Shown: piece by piece, positions 5,438 to 12,254 of the stretch | Layout of the letters: every line of letters begins with the position of its first letter | Numbering within the stretch: the first letter of the stretch is position 1 | NCBI GenBank assembly: GCA_023416965.1 | Contig: JAEZGJ010000097.1 | Location: 1-13,837 of the forward strand | DNA from: Pseudomonadota bacterium | GTDB taxonomy: Bacteria > Pseudomonadota > Alphaproteobacteria > Rhizobiales > Phreatobacteraceae | Length of the DNA stretch: 13,837 nucleotides | Reading direction: 5' to 3' | Notes under the pieces: generated by a model | Database searches by the model: none | Seen by the model: the letters and a program-made list of their open reading frames with translations, nothing else | What the model was told of the DNA's origin: nothing | Translations under genes and position numbers: made by a program

Positions 5438-6715
5438 TCAGCCCCCTGTCGCCTCGATGACATCGTCGAGCGTCCTGAGGCCCGGCCGCGGCGAGTTGAC
5501 GAGCACGGCCATATTGCCCGGCGCGTGCTTGTTGGCCTGCATCAGAGCATGGGCCGCCGGGATCTTGTCCCAAGGGAAGAGTTCGCTCATGCAGGGATCG
5601 ACCCGGCGGTCGAGGACGAACTGGTTGGCCGCCGCCGCCTGCTTGAGGTGCGCGAAATGCGAGCCCTGGATGCGCTTCTGCCGCATCCAGACATAGCGGG
5701 CGTCGAAGGTGATGTTGAAGCCTGAGGTGCCGGCGCAGAACACCACCATTCCGCCGCGCTTGGCGACAAGGCAGGAGACCGGGAAGGTCGCCTCGCCCGG
5801 ATGCTCGAAGACGATGTCCACGTCCTTCTTGCCGGTGATGTCCCAGATCGCCTTGCCGAACTTGCGGGCCTCCTTGAGCCAGACGCTGTACTCGTCCGAG
5901 TTCACCGTCGGCATCTGGCCCCAGCAGGCGAAGTCCTTGCGGTTGATGACGCCCTTGGCGCCGAGCTGCAGCACGTAGTCGCGCTTGGTCTCATCGGAGA
6001 TGACGCCGATGGCATTGGCGCCGGCCGCCGCGACGAGCTGGACGGCGAAGACGCCGAGGCCGCCCGAGGCGCCCCAGACAAGGACGTTGTCGCCCGGCTT
6101 CAGCGTGTGCGGCGGGTGGCCGAACAGCATGCGATAGGCAGTGGCCAGCGTCAGCGTGTAGCAGGCGGCCTCCTCCCAGGGCAGATGCTTCGGCTTCTCC
6201 ATGAGCTGGCGCGACTGGACGCGGCAGAACTGGGCGAAGGACCCGTCCGGGGTCTCGTAGCCCCAGATGCGCTGCGAGGGCGAGAACATCGGGTCGCCGC
6301 CGTTGCACTCCTCGTCATCGCCGTCGTCCTGGTTGCAGTGGACGATGACCTCGTCGCCGACCTTCCAGCGCTTGACCTTGGCGCCCACCGCCCAGACGAT
6401 CCCCGAGGCGTCGGACCCGGCAATGTGGAAGGGATGCTTGTGGCCGTCGAGCGGCGAGATCGGCTGGCCGAGGCCGGCCCAGATGCCGTTGTAGTTCACG
6501 CCGCCGGCCATAACGTAGATGAGCACCTCGTCCTCGCCCAGCGACCAGGTCGGCACCACTTCCACCTTGAAGGACTGTTCCGGCGGACCGTGACGGTCCT
6601 TGCGGATCGCCCATGCATACATGTTCGCCGGCACGTGGCCGAGCGGGGGGACCTCGCCGAACTCGTAGAGATCCTTGACGGGGCGCGACTGGGGGGTGGG
6701 AGCGACGGCTGCCAT
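5438..6715 (-). CDS. ccr: crotonyl-CoA carboxylase/reductase
   Basis: This 425-aa cytosolic enzyme of the MDR (zinc-alcohol-dehydrogenase-like) superfamily reductively carboxylates crotonyl-CoA with NADPH and CO2 to (2S)-ethylmalonyl-CoA, the key step of the ethylmalonyl-CoA pathway. It shows the Ccr hallmark GGVNYNGIWAGLG (71-83), HIAGSDASGIVWAVG (97-111), WGYETPDGSFAQFCR (151-165), the nucleotide-binding loop VWGASGGLGVFAVQL (213-227), EHPGEATFPVS (304-314) and GSHFAHLKQA (351-360). Asn in the first motif, Glu154 and His353 correspond to the CO2-binding residues described for the Kitasatospora enzyme; the aromatic next to Glu154 is Tyr (Phe there). Length and motifs separate it from plain acrylyl-CoA reductases. 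The ATG at 6715 follows GAGG with 8-nt spacing. Two promoters point at it (6768-6796 and 6865-6889). No truncation is seen. Confidence 0.97.
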   Translation of the reverse strand: MAAVAPTPQSRPVKDLYEFGEVPPLGHVPANMYAWAIRKDRHGPPEQSFKVEVVPTWSLGEDEVLIYVMAGGVNYNGIWAGLGQPISPLDGHKHPFHIAGSDASGIVWAVGAKVKRWKVGDEVIVHCNQDDGDDEECNGGDPMFSPSQRIWGYETPDGSFAQFCRVQSRQLMEKPKHLPWEEAACYTLTLATAYRMLFGHPPHTLKPGDNVLVWGASGGLGVFAVQLVAAAGANAIGVISDETKRDYVLQLGAKGVINRKDFACWGQMPTVNSDEYSVWLKEARKFGKAIWDITGKKDVDIVFEHPGEATFPVSCLVAKRGGMVVFCAGTSGFNITFDARYVWMRQKRIQGSHFAHLKQAAAANQFVLDRRVDPCMSELFPWDKIPAAHALMQANKHAPGNMAVLVNSPRPGLRTLDDVIEATGG

Positions 6716-6767
6716 TGGTGTTACCTCGGGTGTCGGGCGCCTTCTCGAGGGGGCGCTTCAGGCGGCG

Positions 6768-6796
6768 ATTATGTGCAGTGCAACATGGATGTGCAA
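6768..6796 (-). promoter_or_regulatory. sigma-70-type promoter of ccr with TTGCAC repeats
   Basis: The minus strand has -35 TTGCAC (6796-6791), 17 bp, then -10 CATAAT (6773-6768). The predicted start near 6761 gives a leader of about 45 nt. A second TTGCAC lies between the two boxes (6783-6778), 13 nt from the first, and continues as TTGCACTGCA (6783-6774). The same 10-mer with one change is in the ecm promoter, so this may be an operator overlapping the promoter. Confidence 0.65.
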
Positions 6797-6864
6797 GCGC
6801 GAAATGCCGGGTCCGGAAGCTGCACCATCGCCCCTTCGGCCGATCCGATCGCCCCCTCCACGGC

Positions 6865-6889
6865 AACGGGCGAACCCCTACCCTGTTCC
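6865..6889 (-). promoter_or_regulatory. EcfG-type promoter motif directed at ccr
   Basis: The minus strand reads GGAAC (6889-6885), 16 bp, CGTT (6868-6865), an exact EcfG consensus with the same spacer length as the one at 4901-4925. Transcription from here would run towards ccr with a leader of about 143 nt and pass through the other ccr promoter. It points away from the GlsB-like gene, the neighbour one would first expect to be stress-regulated. It could also make a short RNA. The match is exact; the function is inferred. Confidence 0.55.
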
Positions 6890-6926
6890 CGCCGGCGGTA
6901 TTTTTTACCGAAGGCGGGGACCCGCC
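6888..6926. repeat. three competing complementary arms (alternative hairpins)
   Basis: CCCGCC (6888-6893) pairs with GGCGGG (6913-6918), enclosing an inner CGGTA/TACCG stem (6896-6900 with 6906-6910) around a TTTTT loop. The same GGCGG can instead pair with CCGCC at 6922-6926 through a 4-nt loop. The two folds exclude each other. The first arm overlaps the GGAAC box of the EcfG motif. It might be a leader structure of the plus-strand GlsB-like mRNA or a protein-binding DNA palindrome. No U-run follows. Confidence 0.4.
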
Positions 6927-7034
6927 GGACGGCGCGCGCGTTGCCCTCCCGCGGTTCCGACCTTCGTCGGCATCCGCGTGATGTCTTGCGCCCCGCCGGC
7001 GACAGCGGCAGCGCGACCGGAGGAGGATCGCATC

Positions 7035-7289
7035 ATGCCCGTCGAAAGTCTGCTCGTTCTCATTCTCGTCGGCGCCATTGCCGGATGGCTGGCCGGCCTC
7101 ATCGTCAAGGGCTTCGGCTTCGGGCTCGTCGGCAACATCGTCGTCGGCATTCTCGGCGCCCTCATCGCCACCTGGCTCTTCCCCCGGCTCGGCGTCTCGC
7201 TCGGCCGCGGGATCATCTCGGCCATCATCAGTTCGACACTCGGCGCCGTGATCCTGCTGGTCATCGTCGGCTTGATTCGCAGGGCCTGA
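7035..7289 (+). CDS. GlsB/YeaQ/YmgE family stress-response membrane protein
   Basis: This 84-aa, almost wholly hydrophobic protein (MPVESLLVLILVGAIAGWLAGLIVKGFGFGLVGNIVVGILGALIATWLF...) has three membrane helices (about residues 4-24, 29-49 and 58-81). The Gly-rich pattern GAIAGWLAG, G.G.VGNIVVGILGA is that of the transglycosylase-associated protein family (Pfam PF04226). Members are small inner-membrane proteins often linked to stress; the molecular activity is unknown, and the transglycosylase name does not imply enzyme activity here. The ATG at 7035 is fixed by AGGAGG 8 nt upstream. It sits between ccr (divergent) and ecm (same strand, 112 bp downstream). Confidence 0.93.
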   Translation: MPVESLLVLILVGAIAGWLAGLIVKGFGFGLVGNIVVGILGALIATWLFPRLGVSLGRGIISAIISSTLGAVILLVIVGLIRRA

Positions 7290-7298
7290 CCTGCGACC

Positions 7299-7320
7299 CG
7301 GCCCCCTTTGAGGCGGGCCG
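7299..7320 (+). terminator. GC-rich hairpin after the GlsB-like gene, possible terminator
   Basis: CGGCCC (7299-7304) pairs with GGGCCG (7315-7320), and CC/GG pairs extend the stem inward past a bulged C, with a TTTGA loop. It starts 10 nt after the stop codon. There is no U-run, so termination would be weak or factor-dependent. It separates the GlsB-like gene from the ecm promoter. Confidence 0.35.
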
Positions 7321-7341
7321 AGCCATGCCCCTTTCGCTGCA

Positions 7342-7370
7342 TTGCAATAAATCGCATGGCGGCACAGAAT
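7342..7370 (+). promoter_or_regulatory. sigma-70-type promoter of ecm, sharing a motif with ccr
   Basis: -35 TTGCAA (7342-7347), 17 bp, -10 CAGAAT (7365-7370). The predicted start is near 7377, giving a leader of about 25 nt to the GTG at 7402. The -35 lies in TGCATTGCAA (7338-7347) and in the palindrome ATTGCAAT. TGCAGTGCAA is found on the same strand in the ccr promoter. The match to consensus is moderate (4 of 6 in each box), but the likeness to the ccr promoter raises confidence. Confidence 0.5.
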
Positions 7371-7401
7371 GATCGCCAAAGAACCCGCTCGGGAGGCGAC
7401 A

Positions 7402-9378
7402 GTGCGCAGCAACGACAAGCGCGACAAACCCTGGCTGATCCGCACCTATGCCGGTCATTCCACGGCCGAGAAGTCCAATGCGCTCTATCGCGCGAACCTC
7501 GCCAAGGGGCAGACAGGCCTTTCCGTCGCCTTCGACCTGCCGACCCAGACGGGCTACGACGCCGACCACGTCCTCGCCCGCGGCGAGGTCGGCAAGGTCG
7601 GCGTTCCCGTCTCCCACCTCGGCGACATGCGCACGCTCTTCGACGGCATTCCGCTCGCCGAGATGAACACCTCGATGACGATCAACGCCTGCGCCGCCTG
7701 GCTGCTGGCGCTCTATGTCGCGGTCGCCGACGAGACCGGAGCGCCGCGCACGAAGCTCGCCGGCACGACCCAGAACGACATCCTGAAGGAATACCTGTCG
7801 CGCGGGACCTACGTCTTCCCGCCGGAACCTTCGCTCAGGCTGACCAAGGACACCATCCTTTTCACCACGGCCGAGATGCCCAGGTGGAACCCGATGAACG
7901 TCTGCTCCTATCACCTGCAGGAGGCGGGGGCGACGCCGGTGCAGGAACTCGCCTTCGCACTCGCCAACGCCATGGCCATCCTCGACACGGTGAAGGCGTC
8001 CGGCGAGGTGCCGGAGGGCGGCTTCGGCGAGGTGGTCGGCCACATCTCCTTCTTCGTCAACGCCGGCATGCGGTTCGTCACCGAGATGTGCAAGATGCGC
8101 GCCTTCGTCGAGCTCTGGGAGGAGCTGGTCGAGACGCGCTACGGCGTCACCGACCCCAAGCACAAGCTGTTCCGCTACGGCGTCCAGGTGAACTCGCTCG
8201 GCCTCTCCGAGCAGCAGCCCGAGAACAACGTCTACCGCATCCTCATCGAGGCGCTGGCGGTGACCATCTCCAAGAAGGCGCGCTGCCGCGCCCTGCAGCT
8301 TCCCGCCTGGAACGAGGCCCTCGGCCTGCCGCGCGCCTGGGATCAGCAATGGTCGCTGCGCCTCCAGCAGATCCTGGCCTACGAGACCGACCTCCTCGAA
8401 TTCGGCGACCTCTTCGACGGCAATCCGGCGGTCGCCGCCAAGGTCGAGGCACTGAAGGCCGAGGCCGGCGCCGAGATGAAGCTGATCGAGGAGATGGGCG
8501 GGGCCATCGCCGCCGTGCCCTACATGAAGTCCAAGCTCGTGGAGAGCAACACGAAGCGGCTGGAGGCCATCGAGAGCGGCGAACAGGTCGTGATCGGCGT
8601 CAACCGGTTCACCGAGACCGAGCCCTCGCCGCTCACCACCGGCGAAGGCTCCATCATGGTGGTCGATCCAGCGGTCGAGGCCCAGCAGGTCGAGAGCCTG
8701 AAAGCCTGGCGCGCCGCCCGCGATGCGAGGGCCGTGGAGAAGGCGCTCGCGGAGCTGCGCGCCGCCGCACAGGAGGGACGCAATGTCATGGAGCCCTCCA
8801 TCGCCGCCGCCAAGGCGGGCGTCACCACCGGCGAATGGGGCCAGGTGCTGCGCGAGGTCTTCGGTGAGTACCGCGCCCCCACTGGCGTCGGCCGCGCCGC
8901 CCGCGCCGAGAGCGGCGACCTCGCACCCATCCGCGCCGAGGTGGAGAACGTCTCGCGCCGCCTCGGCCGCCGCATCAAGTTCCTCGTCGGCAAGCCGGGC
9001 CTCGACGGCCATTCCAACGGCGCCGAGCAGATCGCGGTGCGTGCCCGCGACTGCGGCATGGAGGTGGTCTACGAGGGCATCCGCCTCACCCCCGCCGAGA
9101 TCGTCAACGCGGCGCTGGAGGAAGGCGTCCACGTCGTCGGCCTGTCGATCCTCTCCGGCAGCCACATTCCCCTCGTCACCGAGGTGATGGAGCGGATGCG
9201 CGCCGAGGGGCTGGACGACGTGCCGGTCATCGTCGGCGGCATCATCCCGCCCGAGGACGAGGCCCAGTTGAAGACCGCCGGGGTCGCGGCGGTCTACACG
9301 CCGAAGGATTTCCAGCTCAACGCCATCATGGCCGACATCGTCCGGATCGTCGGCGAGGGCGCAAGACAGGCGGCGTAA
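7402..9378 (+). CDS. ecm: ethylmalonyl-CoA mutase (coenzyme B12-dependent)
   Basis: This 658-aa enzyme converts (2R)-ethylmalonyl-CoA to (2S)-methylsuccinyl-CoA, the step that follows Ccr and epimerase. The N-terminal TIM-barrel catalytic domain (about residues 1-490) has KPWLIRTYAGHSTAEKSNALYR, AFDLPTQTGYDADHV and LAGTTQNDILKEYLSRGTYVFPP. The C-terminal cobalamin-binding domain (about 525-658) has the DxHxxG lower-ligand motif as D535-G-H537-S-N-G540 in VGKPGLDGHSNGAEQ. It resembles MeaA of Methylobacterium (Ecm) more than methylmalonyl-CoA mutase MutB. The GTG at 7402 is chosen: GGGAGG lies 5 nt upstream and relatives begin near DKPW. An in-frame ATG at 7369 has no Shine-Dalgarno and falls within the predicted -10 box. 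The frame is intact and the stop is TAA. Confidence 0.95.
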   Translation: MRSNDKRDKPWLIRTYAGHSTAEKSNALYRANLAKGQTGLSVAFDLPTQTGYDADHVLARGEVGKVGVPVSHLGDMRTLFDGIPLAEMNTSMTINACAAWLLALYVAVADETGAPRTKLAGTTQNDILKEYLSRGTYVFPPEPSLRLTKDTILFTTAEMPRWNPMNVCSYHLQEAGATPVQELAFALANAMAILDTVKASGEVPEGGFGEVVGHISFFVNAGMRFVTEMCKMRAFVELWEELVETRYGVTDPKHKLFRYGVQVNSLGLSEQQPENNVYRILIEALAVTISKKARCRALQLPAWNEALGLPRAWDQQWSLRLQQILAYETDLLEFGDLFDGNPAVAAKVEALKAEAGAEMKLIEEMGGAIAAVPYMKSKLVESNTKRLEAIESGEQVVIGVNRFTETEPSPLTTGEGSIMVVDPAVEAQQVESLKAWRAARDARAVEKALAELRAAAQEGRNVMEPSIAAAKAGVTTGEWGQVLREVFGEYRAPTGVGRAARAESGDLAPIRAEVENVSRRLGRRIKFLVGKPGLDGHSNGAEQIAVRARDCGMEVVYEGIRLTPAEIVNAALEEGVHVVGLSILSGSHIPLVTEVMERMRAEGLDDVPVIVGGIIPPEDEAQLKTAGVAAVYTPKDFQLNAIMADIVRIVGEGARQAA

Positions 9379-9503
9379 GGGCCACACGCCGAGGCGACGG
9401 GCTGGTCAAGGGCAAAGGGGTGAGGCTCCGCCCCCTCCACCCTGCCCTGATGACCTCGGCGGCGATCTATGCCAGCTTCGCCGCCCCTGTGAGACCGTCT
9501 GCC

Positions 9504-11120
9504 ATGCTCCCTCCCCTCCGCGACTACGACGCCCTCGTCCGCGATTTTCGCTGGCAGGTGCCTGCCCGCTACAACATCGGCACCGACGTCTGCACCCGCT
9601 GGGCGCGGGCCGAGCCGGACCGCGTCGCCATTCTCTGGAAGAAGCCGGACGGCCGGGTCGAACCGGTCACCTACGGTCGACTGGAAGACGCCTCCAACCG
9701 CCTTGCAAACGTGCTCATTGCAAGTGGTGTGAAGCGAGGCGACAGGGTTGCCCTCGTGCTGGCCCAAGGCGCCGCTGCGGCCATCGCCCACGTCGCCATC
9801 TACAAGATGGGCGCCATCGCCGTCCCCCTGGCCGCCCTTTTCGGCATCGATGCGCTGGCATTCCGCCTTGGCAATTCCGGCGCACGGGCGCTCGTCACCA
9901 ATGCCGAGGGCGTCGCCAAGGTGGCGCAGATCCGCGACCAACTCGTCGATCTCTCCGTGGTCCTGTCCGTCGATGGCCCCGCCGACGGCGTCGACGACTT
10001 CTACGCCGCGCTGGGGCGGGCATCGTCGTCCTTTGCCCCGATAGACACCGCGGCCGACGACCCCGCAATGATGATCTACACCTCCGGCACCACCGGACAG
10101 CCAAAGGGCGCGCTCCACGCCCACCGGGTGCTGCTCGGCCACCTGCCGGGCGTGCAGATGCCCCATGACGGCTTCCCTCAGCCCGGCGATCGCATGTGGA
10201 CCCCGGCCGACTGGGCTTGGGCCGGGGGCCTTCTCAACATCCTCCTGCCGGCGCTGCACTTCGGCGTGCCGGTCGTCGCCCGCAAGTTCGAGAAGTTCGA
10301 TGCGGACGAGGCCTTTGCCCTCATGGCGGAGATGGAGGTGCGCAACGCCTTCGTACCGCCGACGGCGCTGCGCATGCTGCGCTCGGTCGAGAACCCGCGG
10401 GCGAGGCATGACCTGAAGCTGCGCACCCTGGCCTCCGGCGGCGAGGCGCTCGGCGCCCCGACCTACGAGTGGGGCCGCGAGGCCCTCGGCCTCACCATCA
10501 ACGAGTTCTACGGCCAGACGGAGTGTAACCTCGTCCTCGCCTCCTCGGGCGCCATGGGCATCTCCCGCGCCGGTGCCATCGGCAAGCCGGTGCCAGGCCA
10601 TCAGGTCGCGGTGATCCGCCCCGACGGCTCCCTCTGCGATCCCGGCGAAACCGGGCAGATCGCCGTGCGGCGGCCAGATCCCGTCATGTTCCTCGAATAT
10701 TGGGGGCGACCCGAGGCGACCCGAGACAAGTTCATCGCCGACTGGATGGCCACCGGCGACCAGGGTCATGCCGACGAGGACGGCTACATCCATTTCGTTG
10801 GCCGCGACGACGACGTCATCACCTCCGCCGGCTATCGCATCGGGCCCGGCGAGATCGAGGACACGCTGCTGAAGCATCCCGCCGTGTCACTCGCAGCCGC
10901 CGTCGGCAAGCCCGACGAGTTGCGCACCGAGATCGTCAAGGCCTTCATCGTGCTGAAGGACGGCGTCGAGCCCTCGACGGACCTCGCCGACCGCATCCGT
11001 GACTTCGTAAAGACACGTATGTCGGCCCATTCCTACCCGCGCGAGGTGGAATTCATCGACGAATTGCCGATGACTACGACGGGCAAGATCATCCGGCGCC
11101 TGCTGCGCGACCGCGCCTGA
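9504..11120 (+). CDS. AMP-binding acyl-CoA synthetase (acetyl/medium-chain type)
   Basis: This 538-aa ANL-superfamily ligase activates a carboxylic acid via an acyl-adenylate to its CoA thioester. Visible motifs: the P-loop YTSGTTGQPKG (192-202), NEFYGQTECN (333-342), WMATGDQG, the hinge and CoA region GRDDDVITSAGYRIGPGEIE, and the catalytic Lys528 in PMTTTGKIIRRLLRD at the C-terminus. The overall pattern is closest to acetyl-CoA synthetase-like and medium-chain (ACSM-type) enzymes; the substrate cannot be read from sequence. The ATG at 9504 fits the family's usual start (LRDYDALVRDFRWQVPARYNIG), but its Shine-Dalgarno is weak; in-frame GTG 9420 and ATG 9450 are alternatives. The 125-bp gap after ecm shows only a small GC hairpin (9417-9434). 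The stop lies 3 bp from the convergent gene. It might feed acyl-CoA to the pathway of ccr/ecm. Confidence 0.9.
   Translation: MLPPLRDYDALVRDFRWQVPARYNIGTDVCTRWARAEPDRVAILWKKPDGRVEPVTYGRLEDASNRLANVLIASGVKRGDRVALVLAQGAAAAIAHVAIYKMGAIAVPLAALFGIDALAFRLGNSGARALVTNAEGVAKVAQIRDQLVDLSVVLSVDGPADGVDDFYAALGRASSSFAPIDTAADDPAMMIYTSGTTGQPKGALHAHRVLLGHLPGVQMPHDGFPQPGDRMWTPADWAWAGGLLNILLPALHFGVPVVARKFEKFDADEAFALMAEMEVRNAFVPPTALRMLRSVENPRARHDLKLRTLASGGEALGAPTYEWGREALGLTINEFYGQTECNLVLASSGAMGISRAGAIGKPVPGHQVAVIRPDGSLCDPGETGQIAVRRPDPVMFLEYWGRPEATRDKFIADWMATGDQGHADEDGYIHFVGRDDDVITSAGYRIGPGEIEDTLLKHPAVSLAAAVGKPDELRTEIVKAFIVLKDGVEPSTDLADRIRDFVKTRMSAHSYPREVEFIDELPMTTTGKIIRRLLRDRA
9702..9724. repeat. inverted repeat CTTGCAA-N9-TTGCAAG inside the acyl-CoA synthetase gene
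   Basis: Arms at 9702-9708 and 9718-9724 are exact 7-bp complements. The codons here (CTT GCA AAC GTG CTC ATT GCA AGT, residues 67-74, then GGT) have A or T at most third positions, unlike the rest of the gene. TTGCAA is also the core of the ccr and ecm promoter motifs. It may be a DNA-level operator or chance. Confidence 0.35.
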
Positions 11121-11123
11121 GCC

Positions 11124-12254
11124 TCAGCGCCGCAGCCACCGCTTGGCGAGGACCTTGGCTGCAGCCAAGCCGCGGCGCCAGGCGAGCGCGACGCGGAAGC
11201 GAACACCCGGGGGCCGCTCCGCTACGGCGATGAAGCGGGTGGCCAGCGCCATGCGGCCCGGCCAGATTCGTTCGATCATGGGATGGCCGGGGATGGCGCA
11301 CGAATCCACGAACCGCACGCCTGAAGCTCCAAAGGCGGCGGCACCGATGGCGTGGGAGAGAAGCAGTCCCGGGGAGAAGCGCGCGAAGGCTTCGTCATAG
11401 GCCGTCTTGAGGTACCAGGCGCGCGTACCCGCCGTCAGGACCAGCCCGGCCGCGATCGGCTTGCCGTCGAGCAGCAGCATGTCGATCTGCGCCGCGCCGC
11501 GGGAGGCGAGACCGGCGACCGCCTCCTCGAAGAAGGCGCGCGTCGCCGGTGTCGCGGCGAGCGCCGTGCCGCGCCGGCCCTTCCACCCCTTGGCCTCGAG
11601 GGCGAGGAAGGCCACGACGGCTGCAGGAAGGGCGTAGCCCGTGGCGGTGGATACGGTTTGCAGTCGGCCCTGCTCCCCGAGCCGGCGCGCCAGGCGGCGG
11701 TGCTCCTTCGACAGCGGCGGTGGAGCCTCCGTGAGGACGGCGCGGCAATGGGCGTCGAGGACGAACGTGGGATGACGGGTGCCGAGCGCTTCGAGGGCCT
11801 CCGCCAGCGGGCCTGGGTCGAGCAACGGGACCTCGAGGGCGGCAACGCCCTTCTCCGCGAGGAAGGAGAGCAGGGCACCGATCACCGCGCCGGCCTCCCC
11901 CGGTCGCACCAGCGGCATGCCGTAGGGTGCGTAGTCGTGGGTCCAGAGGCTGAACACGGAGCCGAGAAGGTTGAACCGTCCCGCCACGAGGCCGATGGGA
12001 AGCCCGTCGCGGGTCACCATCAGCGCCCCGAGACCCGCCGATGTCACGGCGCCCCGGACCGCGAGGGCGAAACCGGGCGCGAGAAAGACGTTGGACTCGG
12101 CCGCGGCAGCAGCAAGCCCTTCCCATTCGGCACGGACCTCGTCCCACCGCGCCGCCGGCACCCAGCGCGCGGCGAGAGCGCCGAGGCCCGCAGGCGCACA
12201 GGCCGGCTGGAGCGGCGGGGCGTCAACGGCGAGGCTGTCCGACGCCGCGATCAT
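11124..12254 (-). CDS. GNAT family N-acetyltransferase, BioF2/CelD-like
   Basis: This 376-aa protein belongs to the FemAB/CelD-like group of GNAT-fold acyltransferases (Pfam Acetyltransf_6). The diagnostic stretch runs over about residues 180-310: KEHRRLARRLGEQG, LEAKGWKGRRGTAL (219-232), RAFFEEAVAGLASRG, LLLDGKPIAAGLVL (260-273), then YLKTAYDEAFARFSPGLLL (281-299). Relatives are found with exopolysaccharide or cellulose genes, and are thought to acylate polysaccharide or cell-envelope precursors; the true substrate is unknown. No signal peptide is seen, so it acts in the cytoplasm. The ATG overlaps the stop of the upstream flippase gene as ATGA (12251-12254), which shows translational coupling and fixes the start. 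The end is 3 bp from the convergent synthetase. Confidence 0.88.
   Translation of the reverse strand: MIAASDSLAVDAPPLQPACAPAGLGALAARWVPAARWDEVRAEWEGLAAAAAESNVFLAPGFALAVRGAVTSAGLGALMVTRDGLPIGLVAGRFNLLGSVFSLWTHDYAPYGMPLVRPGEAGAVIGALLSFLAEKGVAALEVPLLDPGPLAEALEALGTRHPTFVLDAHCRAVLTEAPPPLSKEHRRLARRLGEQGRLQTVSTATGYALPAAVVAFLALEAKGWKGRRGTALAATPATRAFFEEAVAGLASRGAAQIDMLLLDGKPIAAGLVLTAGTRAWYLKTAYDEAFARFSPGLLLSHAIGAAAFGASGVRFVDSCAIPGHPMIERIWPGRMALATRFIAVAERPPGVRFRVALAWRRGLAAAKVLAKRWLRR

Larger units (their letters stand above)
6716..7034. other. 319-bp divergent regulatory spacer between ccr and the GlsB-like gene
   Basis: No convincing gene lies here. Towards ccr it holds a sigma-70-type promoter and an exact EcfG motif. 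The middle (6888-6926) holds three mutually complementary arms. The right end holds a strong ribosome binding site, AGGAGG (7021-7026), for the gene at 7035. I could not find a convincing promoter for that plus-strand gene: no EcfG motif and only weak sigma-70-like hexamers. Confidence 0.7.

Noticed and set aside
5801..7372. A 523-codon plus-strand frame opposite ccr running through the spacer and the GlsB-like gene.
   Set aside because: It is antisense to ccr and out of frame with the GlsB-like gene; the composition is that of an antisense shadow.
7290..7401. A cobalamin riboswitch before the B12-dependent mutase.
   Set aside because: The gap is only 112 bp, contains a terminator-like hairpin and a promoter, and leaves about 25 nt of leader. 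No B12-box-like sequence is seen.
9417..9434. A small hairpin GGGGTG/CGCCCC between ecm and the acyl-CoA synthetase as a terminator.
   Set aside because: It has only 6 bp with one wobble pair and no U-run, so it is too weak to call.
7261..10877. Long minus-strand open frames opposite ecm (7261-9387) and the acyl-CoA synthetase (9294-10877).
   Set aside because: Both are shadows of well-recognised enzymes on the plus strand, with low-complexity translations and no start signals. Their overlap with each other and with the intergenic gap also argues against them.
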